This document shows, piece by piece, positions 7,201 to 12,971 of a stretch of DNA of 12,971 nucleotides; position 1 is the first letter of the stretch; every line of letters begins with the position of its first letter. The position numbers were made by a program, and so were the translations under genes. Source of the stretch: an uncultured Porphyromonadaceae bacterium. Lineage in GTDB: Bacteria; Bacteroidota; Bacteroidia; Bacteroidales; Muribaculaceae. Location of the stretch: contig USKE01000025.1 of NCBI GenBank assembly GCA_900555165.1, positions 1 to 12,971 on the forward strand, written 5' to 3'. Under the pieces are notes generated by a model. That model was not told where the DNA came from. It worked only from the letters and a program-made list of their open reading frames with translations, and searched no databases.

Positions 7201-7349
7201 CCCCGATGGGGCTGTTCGGCAACGCAGGCACCCGTCGTTCCGAGAAAAAGAAGAATGTAATCAGACGTCTCAAAGAGTTCTTTAACCGTTTCTACGACAT
7301 ATCCGGTGGCAAACTGCTGCTGGACCGACCGAATTCCAGCACTGACTGA
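4203..7349 (+). CDS. hsdR: type I restriction enzyme motor/endonuclease subunit (EcoR124I-like)
   Basis: HsdR joins the HsdM2S core, translocates DNA using ATP and cuts unmethylated DNA. The 1048-aa protein is near the length of EcoR124I HsdR. The N-terminal PD-(D/E)xK nuclease is visible as [22 protein letters not shown] (about residues 149-170; Asp, and ELK for the ExK). The superfamily 2 motor follows: Walker A TTGSGKT near residue 324, DECH near 425, TGTP near 453, and motif VI [8 protein letters not shown] near 722. A helical C-terminal domain, which contacts the methylase core, ends the protein. Compared with EcoR124I as I remember it there is an extra stretch of roughly 25 residues around 550-580, before TGFNSILAV. 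The ATG at 4203 overlaps the RAYT stop by 4 nt, and no Shine-Dalgarno is seen, so translation probably depends on the upstream gene. All motifs are intact, so restriction should depend on whether HsdS is functional. Confidence 0.97.
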   Translation: [1048 protein letters not shown]

Positions 7350-7403
7350 ATTGCGGCAATAATCTGAATGCTGTGACACAAATCTAAATGTCGTGGCCCA
7401 CGA

Positions 7404-7502
7404 TGTAGGGATGCACCCCGGTGCATCCTGCTATCAAAGTGTCAGGTAATAAATGCTCACGACGCATTCCACGGAGAGGATGCACCGGGGTGCATCCCTA
7501 CT
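7404..7502. repeat. REPIN 4 downstream of hsdR
   Basis: The left REP (7404-7428) is T-GTAG plus GGATGCACCCCGGTGCATCC. The right REP (7478-7502) is GGATGCACCGGGGTGCATCC followed by CTACT. The spacer (7429-7477) is 49 nt, matching the longer class of REPIN 3. It lies 54 nt after the hsdR stop and marks the right edge of the REPIN-bearing region; none is seen in the remaining 5.5 kb. As an RNA hairpin it may protect the hsdR 3' end. No separate terminator is visible in this gap. Confidence 0.88.
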
Positions 7503-7610
7503 GTTATACGGTAAGCCTCCTTATCCACATATATATCCGGCAGACATGGGAATGGCCATGGGAATGGCAGAATAATTGGGGGAAAGGATGGGAGAACCGG
7601 CAAAAAGTTG

Positions 7611-7618
7611 TAACTTTG
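7611..7618 (+). promoter_or_regulatory. putative -7 promoter element of the patatin-like gene
   Basis: TAACTTTG followed by CA is an exact match to the Bacteroidota -7 consensus TAnnTTTG. It lies 37 nt before the GTG start at 7655, which would give a leader of about 30 nt. No clear -33 TTG is found at the usual distance. The preceding stretch from 7503 to 7610 holds nothing else I can identify. Confidence 0.6.
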
Positions 7619-7654
7619 CACCATAGGTAAAGAAGTCTTATCAAAAAGCCAAAG

Positions 7655-8524
7655 GTGGAAAATAAGGATGCAGTTTCACAAAGCGTACCCCCTGTGACCG
7701 GTCGAGCGGATGCTTTATGCTCGTCAGAGGCGCAGGGAAGTGCCGACGGGCGCCCTTACCGTATCGGGGTGGCGCTTTCGGGCGGCGGGGCACGCGGATT
7801 TGCACATGCCGGGGCTTTGGCAGCGCTTGAAGAGGCCGGCATAAAGCCCGACATCATAGCCGGCGTGAGCGCCGGGGCTGTGGCCGCCACGCTTTACGCC
7901 GCCGGCATTCCGCCGAAAGAGATGCTTTCGCGTTTCTCGCAGAAATTCACCGATTATATCGAACTGGCTTTCAGGCAGGGAGGGGGCGGACTGCTCTCGC
8001 TCACAAAACTCAAGCAGTTCATGCTCAAAAATACGGGCGTACAGAACCTTGAGGAGCTGCAGATACCCACCTACATCGGCGTAACCGATTTCGACCACGG
8101 CGTAGCAACCGAGTTCCACACCGGCAACCTGGGCGAACGCGTGATGGCGTCGTGCAGCATCCCCATCGTATTCCGCCCGGTAAAAATCGACGGTGTGAAC
8201 TACGTTGACGGGGGCGTGCTGCGCAATCTGCCGGCATGGACCATCCGCGACAAATGCCGCACGCTTATCGGCATCAACTGCTCGCCGATGCCCTCGTTCC
8301 GCTACCGCAAGTCGATCTTCGAGGTGGCGATACGTACTTTCAACCTAATGGCAAAAACCAATCAGGAGCCCGACATGGCCATGTGCGACCTTGTCATAAA
8401 GACCCCCGATATAGCCACATATCAGGTCTTCAACCTCAAGGATATACAGAAAATCTATCTGAGCGGCTATGCCGCCGCGCACCGCGCCATAAAACTCTGG
8501 CTCGCCGAAAACAAACCAATCTAA
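7655..8524 (+). CDS. patatin-like phospholipase (RssA-type)
   Basis: Patatin-like proteins are lipid acyl hydrolases with a Ser-Asp dyad. Visible are the oxyanion-hole glycine loop GGGARG (residues 43-48), the nucleophile elbow GVSAG with Ser72, and the catalytic Asp185 in VDGG. At 289 aa it is a single-domain cytoplasmic form: no signal peptide is present, and it lacks the beta-barrel or POTRA extension of outer-membrane patatins. The start is GTG 7655, since no in-frame ATG precedes the conserved core; a second GTG at 7694 would also work. The first 35 or so residues are low in conservation. It is 17 nt upstream of the GH13 gene and probably co-transcribed with it. The substrate cannot be told from sequence. 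Confidence 0.93.
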   Translation: MENKDAVSQSVPPVTGRADALCSSEAQGSADGRPYRIGVALSGGGARGFAHAGALAALEEAGIKPDIIAGVSAGAVAATLYAAGIPPKEMLSRFSQKFTDYIELAFRQGGGGLLSLTKLKQFMLKNTGVQNLEELQIPTYIGVTDFDHGVATEFHTGNLGERVMASCSIPIVFRPVKIDGVNYVDGGVLRNLPAWTIRDKCRTLIGINCSPMPSFRYRKSIFEVAIRTFNLMAKTNQEPDMAMCDLVIKTPDIATYQVFNLKDIQKIYLSGYAAAHRAIKLWLAENKPI

Positions 8525-8541
8525 CCCATTGAACAGACCTT

Positions 8542-10377
8542 ATGGCGACAAACAAAACGGCACCGGCGCAGAAACCTGTGATATACCAGATGATTCCGCG
8601 TCTGTTTGCCAACTACACCGAAGACTGTGTGCCCGACGGCGACATAGACCGTAACGGATGCGGCAAGCTGAACGACATCACCCCCATAGTGCTCAAGGAG
8701 ATAAAGGACCTGGGCATAACGCATGTGTGGTATACCGGCATCATCGAACACGCCCATGCCACCGACTATTCGGCCTTCGGCATAACGCCTGACAATCCCG
8801 GCGTGGTCAAAGGTAAGGCAGGCTCGCCCTACGCCATCAGCGACTACTACGACATCGACCCCGACGTGGCCGTCGACGTGCCCGCACGTCTGCAGGAATT
8901 CGACGCGCTGGTGAAACGTACACACGATGCCGGCATGAAGGTGCTCATAGATTTCGTGCCCAACCATGTGGCGCGCCGCTACCACTCTGACGCGGCGCCG
9001 GCCGGAGTGGAGGATCTTGGCCAAGGTGACGACGTGACCAAATTCTTCGCCCGCGACAACAACTTCTATTATATAACACGCCAGAAATTCGAGCCGTCGT
9101 TTGACTACGGCGATTACTACGAGTTCCCGGCCAAGGCATCGGGCAACGACTGTTTCAACGCATTCCCCGGCATAAACGACTGGTACGAGACCGTGAAACT
9201 GAACTATGGCGTGGACTACGGCGACGGCTCGCGGCACTTCGACCCCGTGCCCTCGACATGGCTCAAGATGCTGCACATTCTGCGCTACTGGGCGTCGAAG
9301 GGAATCGACGGATTCCGTTGCGACATGGTGTTCATGGTTCCCGTGGAGTTCTGGGCCTGGGCCATACCGCAGGTAAAGGCCACCTACCCCGACATCATAT
9401 TCATCGCCGAGATATATGACACGAACCAGTATCGCGACTTCCTGTTCCGCGGCGGGTTCGACTACCTCTACGACAAGGTGAACCTCTACGACACCCTGCG
9501 TGCCGTGCAGTGCCACCATGTGTCAGCCGCCAAGCTCACCGACTGCTGGCAGAGGGTCGACGGCATCGGCAACCGCATGCTCAATTTCCTCGAGAACCAT
9601 GACGAGCAGCGTTTCGCCTCGCGGCAGTATGCCGGTGCGGCCGACCGGGTCCTCCCCTCGCTTGTGGTAAGCTCGATGATGTCGGCGGCTCCGTTCATGA
9701 TCTACGCCGGGCAGGAGCTTGGCGAACCGGGCGCCGACGCCGAAGGGTTCAGCGGCCCCGACGGACGCACCACCATCTTCGACTACTGGTCGATTCCGAC
9801 CCTGCGCCGGTGGCTCAACAACGGCAAGGCCGACGGGGGCGGGTCGTATCCCGAAGAACGCGCCCTGCGCGGCGTCTACCGCCAGGTGCTGAACCTGCTC
9901 AACAGCGAAACGGCGCTAAGAGAGGGTGAGTTCTTCGACCTGATGTATGTAAACTTCGACAACCCCGACTTCTCGCCCCACCGCAACTACGCCTTCATGC
10001 GCCGCAGCGGCGACGAGGTCATACTCATAGCCGTAAATTTCTCAGACAGCGCAGCCGAAATTGCCGTCAACCTGCCTGACCTGGCCCTGAACATGTACGG
10101 CATCAAGCCCGGCGCCCACGGCGCCACCGAACTTCTAACGGGGCGCACCGCCACGCTCGACATCTCGGCCTCCGCACCGGCGCGCACCCATATCGGCCCC
10201 TGGGGTGCCGTACTCTGGAAATTCAGCGCGTCGAAGCCCAAAGCCGCGCCCCGCGCACTGAAAAAAGCAGCCGCACCCGCACAGGCCGAGGCCACTGAGG
10301 CCGATACGGCGCCGGCCAGACCGGGGGCCGGCCGGAAACCAAGGAAAAAATCAGACAGGCAAAAGGCGGCTCATTGA
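8542..10377 (+). CDS. alpha-amylase family (GH13) glycoside hydrolase with basic Ala/Pro/Lys-rich tail
   Basis: The protein acts on alpha-glucosidic bonds of starch or glycogen-type substrates. The four GH13 regions are complete: DFVPNH from Asp137, GFRCDM with nucleophile Asp261, IFIAEIYD with acid/base Glu290, and FLENHDEQR with His353-Asp354. No signal peptide is seen (MATNKTAPAQKPVIYQ), so it is probably cytoplasmic, suggesting glycogen or imported maltodextrin as substrate. A C-terminal amylase beta domain ends around residue 560 with GPWGAVLWKF. About 50 residues follow that are rich in Ala, Pro, Lys and Arg (KAAPRALKKAAAPAQ ... GRKPRKKSDRQKAAH), unlike a GH13 domain and likely disordered. 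It follows the patatin-like gene by 17 nt. The exact subfamily and product specificity are not determined. Confidence 0.94.
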   Translation: MATNKTAPAQKPVIYQMIPRLFANYTEDCVPDGDIDRNGCGKLNDITPIVLKEIKDLGITHVWYTGIIEHAHATDYSAFGITPDNPGVVKGKAGSPYAISDYYDIDPDVAVDVPARLQEFDALVKRTHDAGMKVLIDFVPNHVARRYHSDAAPAGVEDLGQGDDVTKFFARDNNFYYITRQKFEPSFDYGDYYEFPAKASGNDCFNAFPGINDWYETVKLNYGVDYGDGSRHFDPVPSTWLKMLHILRYWASKGIDGFRCDMVFMVPVEFWAWAIPQVKATYPDIIFIAEIYDTNQYRDFLFRGGFDYLYDKVNLYDTLRAVQCHHVSAAKLTDCWQRVDGIGNRMLNFLENHDEQRFASRQYAGAADRVLPSLVVSSMMSAAPFMIYAGQELGEPGADAEGFSGPDGRTTIFDYWSIPTLRRWLNNGKADGGGSYPEERALRGVYRQVLNLLNSETALREGEFFDLMYVNFDNPDFSPHRNYAFMRRSGDEVILIAVNFSDSAAEIAVNLPDLALNMYGIKPGAHGATELLTGRTATLDISASAPARTHIGPWGAVLWKFSASKPKAAPRALKKAAAPAQAEATEADTAPARPGAGRKPRKKSDRQKAAH

Positions 10378-10388
10378 CAAATAAGTCG

Positions 10389-10396
10389 TAACTTTG
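10389..10396 (+). promoter_or_regulatory. putative -7 promoter element of prs
   Basis: TAACTTTG followed by CA matches TAnnTTTG exactly and lies 30 nt before the prs ATG, with transcription expected to begin close to 10402. A TTGACA at 10374-10379 is only 9 nt upstream, too close for the usual -33 spacing, and overlaps the stop codon of the preceding gene. Confidence 0.6.
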
Positions 10397-10426
10397 CATC
10401 ATCGAAACATCCCAACATTTCACATA

Positions 10427-11368
10427 ATGAATCCCATTCTTCCACCCATCAAGGTATTCGCAGGAACAAAATCGCGCTACATGGCCGAGGAAATCTGCCA
10501 GGAACTCGGCATCGAGCTGGGCAAAATGAACATCCAGCATTTTGCCGACGGCGAATTTGAAGTGTCGTTTGAGGAATCGATCCGTGGCTGCGAGGTCTAT
10601 CTCGTGCAGTCTACATTCCCCAACTCAGACAACCTCATGGAACTCCTGCTGATGATCGACGCCGCCAAACGCGCATCGGCAAAGTCGGTAATCGCCGTGA
10701 TTCCCTATTTCGGCTGGGCCCGTCAGGACCGCAAGGACAAGCCCCGCGTATCCATCGCCGCCAAACTCGTCAGCGACCTTCTTCAGGCCGCCGGAGTCGA
10801 CCGCGTCATCACCATGGATCTCCACGCCGACCAGATCCAGGGATTCTTCAATGTGCCGGTCGACCACCTCTACGGTTCGTCGGTATTCCTCCCCTACATC
10901 GAGAGCCTGCACCTGCCCGACCTGGTTATCGCCACACCCGATGTGGGCGGTGCCAAACGCGCCAACTCATACGCCAAATACCTCAACGTGCCCCTGGTGC
11001 TCTGCCACAAACAGCGCGCCAAAGCCAATGTAGTGGCCACAATGACCGTGATCGGCGATGTCAAAGGCAAGAATGTGGTGCTCGTTGACGATATGGTCGA
11101 CACCGCCGGCACCATCACAAAGGCCGCTGACCTGATGATGGCCGAGGGAGCCAAATCAGTAAGGGCGCTCTGCTCGCACGCCATCATGAGCGATCCGGCA
11201 TCGGAACGCGTGACCAACTGCGCGCTTGAAGAGATGATCTTCACCAACTCTATCCCCTTCAACAAGAACTGCCCCAAGTGCACCATCCTGTCGGTGGCCA
11301 AGATGTTTGCCGACACCATCCGCCGCGTGCACAACAACGAATCGATTTCGTCGCAGTATCTGCTCTGA
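10427..11368 (+). CDS. prs: ribose-phosphate pyrophosphokinase (PRPP synthetase)
   Basis: Prs makes phosphoribosyl pyrophosphate from ribose 5-phosphate and ATP, feeding purine, pyrimidine, NAD, histidine and tryptophan synthesis. The 313-aa length is typical. Diagnostic segments are FADGEFEV, the flexible loop region YFGWARQDRKDKPR, MDLHADQIQGFF (PRPP synthetase signature) and the PRPP-binding loop VLVDDMVDTAGT around residues 218-229. The start at ATG 10427 gives the normal N-terminus MNPILPPIKVFAGT; the frame is open further upstream but would overlap the promoter. It has its own -7 element and a strong terminator 30 nt after the stop, so it looks monocistronic. Confidence 0.97.
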   Translation: MNPILPPIKVFAGTKSRYMAEEICQELGIELGKMNIQHFADGEFEVSFEESIRGCEVYLVQSTFPNSDNLMELLLMIDAAKRASAKSVIAVIPYFGWARQDRKDKPRVSIAAKLVSDLLQAAGVDRVITMDLHADQIQGFFNVPVDHLYGSSVFLPYIESLHLPDLVIATPDVGGAKRANSYAKYLNVPLVLCHKQRAKANVVATMTVIGDVKGKNVVLVDDMVDTAGTITKAADLMMAEGAKSVRALCSHAIMSDPASERVTNCALEEMIFTNSIPFNKNCPKCTILSVAKMFADTIRRVHNNESISSQYLL

Positions 11369-11397
11369 TACCGCCGACCTTTATATCCGATATCAAC

Positions 11398-11440
11398 AAA
11401 CGAAATCCGGTCGGCACACTCTGCCACCGGATTTCGTTTT
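11398..11440 (+). terminator. rho-independent terminator after prs
   Basis: AAACGAAATCCGGT (11398-11411) pairs perfectly with ACCGGATTTCGTTT (11426-11439) over 14 bp. Inside the loop, GGCA (11413-11416) can pair with TGCC (11422-11425). A short T-run (11437-11440) follows. The A-rich left edge could make it work for the opposite strand as well. Confidence 0.85.
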
Positions 11441-11523
11441 ATCGTTTCCGTGCTAAAAAATGTTATCGTGTGCAACATCCGGCACACCGCGGCGTCATAC
11501 AGGCAAACAGCTTTAACACACGA

Positions 11524-12732
11524 ATGTACACCCGTCTGATAATATCCCTGCTGGCTATGCAGGGCGCTCTGAGCGCCGCAGCCACAGTAGTCGTCGACTC
11601 TGCCACGGGCAAGCCTCTCGCCAAAGCCTCGGTACTCGACCGCAACGGCACCGTGGCAGGTATCTGCTCTGACCGCGGCGAACTGCCATATCTCAGTCCC
11701 GACGCATATCCGGTGACCATACAGTACATGGGCTACGAGCCTGTAACGCTGGTCAGACCGCGCGAAGGTACCGTGAAAATGATCGAGACCCCCTACGACC
11801 TGGCCGAAGTGGAATTCGTGGCCCGCAAGCCCGAGGTTCTGCAGATACAGGGGTACATCAGGGAATACTCCACCCTGACCACATCGACAGGCGACGTGAT
11901 GCTGTTCCGCGAGAAAGCGGTAGATTTCATGGTGCCCTCAAACGAGGTGAAGAGTTTCAAGGGGTGGCTTTACCCCAGGGTGCTGTCGTCACGCTCATAT
12001 TACCATTTCACCGACTCAGAAGGGCTCGACAGTGTGAGCAACACTTTCAGCCAGCATTTCTCGTGGTCAGACTGGGTGGGTATCTTCAAGGAACGCGAAC
12101 TCCCCGACCTGCTCAAGAACCGGACCAGCGTCACCGACACTGTGATGGGAAAATACACCCCCTCGCAGATATGGAACCGAAACGGCCAGCGCGTCGCACT
12201 TGACATCGACATGCTTGCCCGCAAGGAGAATCTCTCGTGGGCGCCGCGCATAGCGTCGTTTATCGCCGAAGGGAACGACTTCACACGGTTCACCATGAAA
12301 TATCAGTTCGACGACGTTACAGCAGGCAATCTTTCGGCCGACAACATATCGCTTATCTCATATAACATAGAGTCGAGCCGCAGCGGCCGCGACATGCACC
12401 GACTCTCGGCCCGCGAGACCCCGCTCTACGTAAGCACATACGCCGAGCTCTACATCACCGACCGGCGCTATATAAGCGTAGCCGATGCCCGTCGTGCCGA
12501 AAAGCATCCCCCGCTCGACGAGTTCGCACGCCTCGTCGCGCCCGACAACGCTCCCGCGCTCCCACCCTCCACCGTAAACCTTATCAGACGTGTCGACAAC
12601 ATCGACCATGACGCACGCCGCCGCGAGGCCGAGGCCGACCACCGCTATATCGGCAAACCTAACAAAGAGCGTTTCAGCATCATCGGCTCAATCAAGAAAG
12701 TAATAAAACTCGTCCAGTCAATCGCCGGATAA
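11524..12732 (+). CDS. secreted carboxypeptidase-regulatory-like domain protein, function unknown
   Basis: From ATG 11524 the protein is 402 aa with a clear signal peptide (MYTRLIISLLAMQGALSAA, cleavage probably after Ala19 to Ala21). Next comes a carboxypeptidase D regulatory-like fold, about residues 22-95: VVVDSATGKPLAKASVLDRNGT ... ISDRGE-like turn ... YPVTIQYMGYEPVTL. The same beta-sandwich stands at the front of many Bacteroidota outer-membrane proteins. The rest, with aromatic-rich stretches such as SFKGWLYPRVLSSRSYYHF, belongs to no family I can name; no TonB-dependent receptor barrel follows. Localisation is periplasmic or outer-membrane-associated. The C-terminus is basic (GSIKKVIKLVQSIAG) and may form an amphipathic helix. 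The open frame upstream to 11278 overlaps prs and the terminator and is not used. I see no clear promoter between 11441 and 11523. Confidence 0.8.
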   Translation: MYTRLIISLLAMQGALSAAATVVVDSATGKPLAKASVLDRNGTVAGICSDRGELPYLSPDAYPVTIQYMGYEPVTLVRPREGTVKMIETPYDLAEVEFVARKPEVLQIQGYIREYSTLTTSTGDVMLFREKAVDFMVPSNEVKSFKGWLYPRVLSSRSYYHFTDSEGLDSVSNTFSQHFSWSDWVGIFKERELPDLLKNRTSVTDTVMGKYTPSQIWNRNGQRVALDIDMLARKENLSWAPRIASFIAEGNDFTRFTMKYQFDDVTAGNLSADNISLISYNIESSRSGRDMHRLSARETPLYVSTYAELYITDRRYISVADARRAEKHPPLDEFARLVAPDNAPALPPSTVNLIRRVDNIDHDARRREAEADHRYIGKPNKERFSIIGSIKKVIKLVQSIAG

Positions 12733-12756
12733 TCAGTCCGCCCAATCCATACCAGC

Positions 12757-12835
12757 TCATACCGGACATAACCTGAGTTCCCGGTATGAATGCCTGCATA
12801 TCATGACACACCCTCACAATGAGGCAATGCGTGTC
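12757..12835. repeat. two hairpins after the last gene
   Basis: TCATACCGG (12757-12765) pairs with CCGGTATGA (12781-12789) around a 15-nt loop. Next, CCTCA-CAA-TGAGG (12812-12824) is enclosed by GACAC (12805-12809) and GTGTC (12831-12835). Neither is followed by a T-run, so termination is possible but weakly supported. The remaining gene-free end to 12971 is AT-rich after 12870 and holds no promoter or gene I can support. Confidence 0.4.
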
Positions 12836-12971
12836 TGCCGCGTGGTCTGTCGGCCTCGCGACAGCCAGAATGTTGCATATTTTGTAAAATTTTCATCATA
12901 ATGCACGTTTATTAACCTATAAAATCCTTCAAAAAAGCGTAATATCCTAAGATCCGAGACGAAAATGTCGC

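Noticed and set aside
5331..7379. 682-codon open frame on the minus strand
   Set aside because: It is an antisense shadow of hsdR, whose plus-strand product carries every family motif; the minus-strand product resembles nothing known.
371..7502. Repeated palindromes considered as a CRISPR array
   Set aside because: The copies are inverted pairs dispersed over 7 kb between genes, with no regular spacer series and no cas genes.
7421..7630. 69-codon open frame downstream of hsdR
   Set aside because: It starts inside REPIN 4 and mostly translates the repeat (GCTGVHPYC); no start signal or similarity supports it.
8521..9519. 332-codon open frame on the minus strand
   Set aside because: Antisense shadow of the GH13 gene, caused by moderate-GC codon bias; it contains no domain.
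11278..11523. Upstream extension of the secreted protein's frame
   Set aside because: It overlaps prs and the terminator; the signal peptide begins at Met 11524.

Overview
The window looks like a piece of a Bacteroidales chromosome, plausibly Muribaculaceae-like (family level is inference). Three promoter-like sites carry the Bacteroidota -7 element TAnnTTTG, starts lack Shine-Dalgarno sequences, base composition is moderate, and the genes (menaquinone synthesis, a carboxypeptidase-regulatory-like secreted protein, prs) fit that group. All convincing genes are on the + strand.

Layout. (1) 1-348: 3' end of an isochorismate synthase (menF). (2) 349-7502: a type I restriction-modification island of the EcoR124I-like (type IC) kind: hsdM, hsdS in two frames, a small HUH/Y1 transposase of the RAYT (REP-associated tyrosine transposase) family, and hsdR. 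Four REPIN-like elements occupy the gaps menF/hsdM, hsdM/hsdS, hsdS/RAYT and downstream of hsdR. Each is an inverted pair of GTAG-headed, 20-nt palindromic REP sequences. A fifth, single REP lies in frame inside the RAYT gene. (3) 7503-12971: patatin-like phospholipase, GH13 alpha-amylase-family enzyme, prs with a terminator, and a secreted carboxypeptidase-regulatory-like protein, followed by a 239-nt gene-free end with two hairpins.

How the parts may work together. HsdM, HsdS and HsdR would form a methylating and restricting complex whose target is set by HsdS. hsdS is broken by a 9-cytosine tract between its two target-recognition halves; losing one C fuses the halves into a 421-residue protein. 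This has the form of a phase-variable switch. A 12-bp tandem repeat (AELQ-AELQ) in the central spacer resembles the TAEL repeats that set spacer length in the EcoR124 family, so it is a second possible source of specificity change. The RAYT stop codon overlaps the hsdR start (ATGA), so the transposase is built into the restriction operon, and hsdS is bracketed by two REPINs of the type this transposase would be expected to recognise. The combination of a switchable restriction system, an embedded RAYT and its local REPINs is the most noteworthy content of the window. Its functional meaning is inference.
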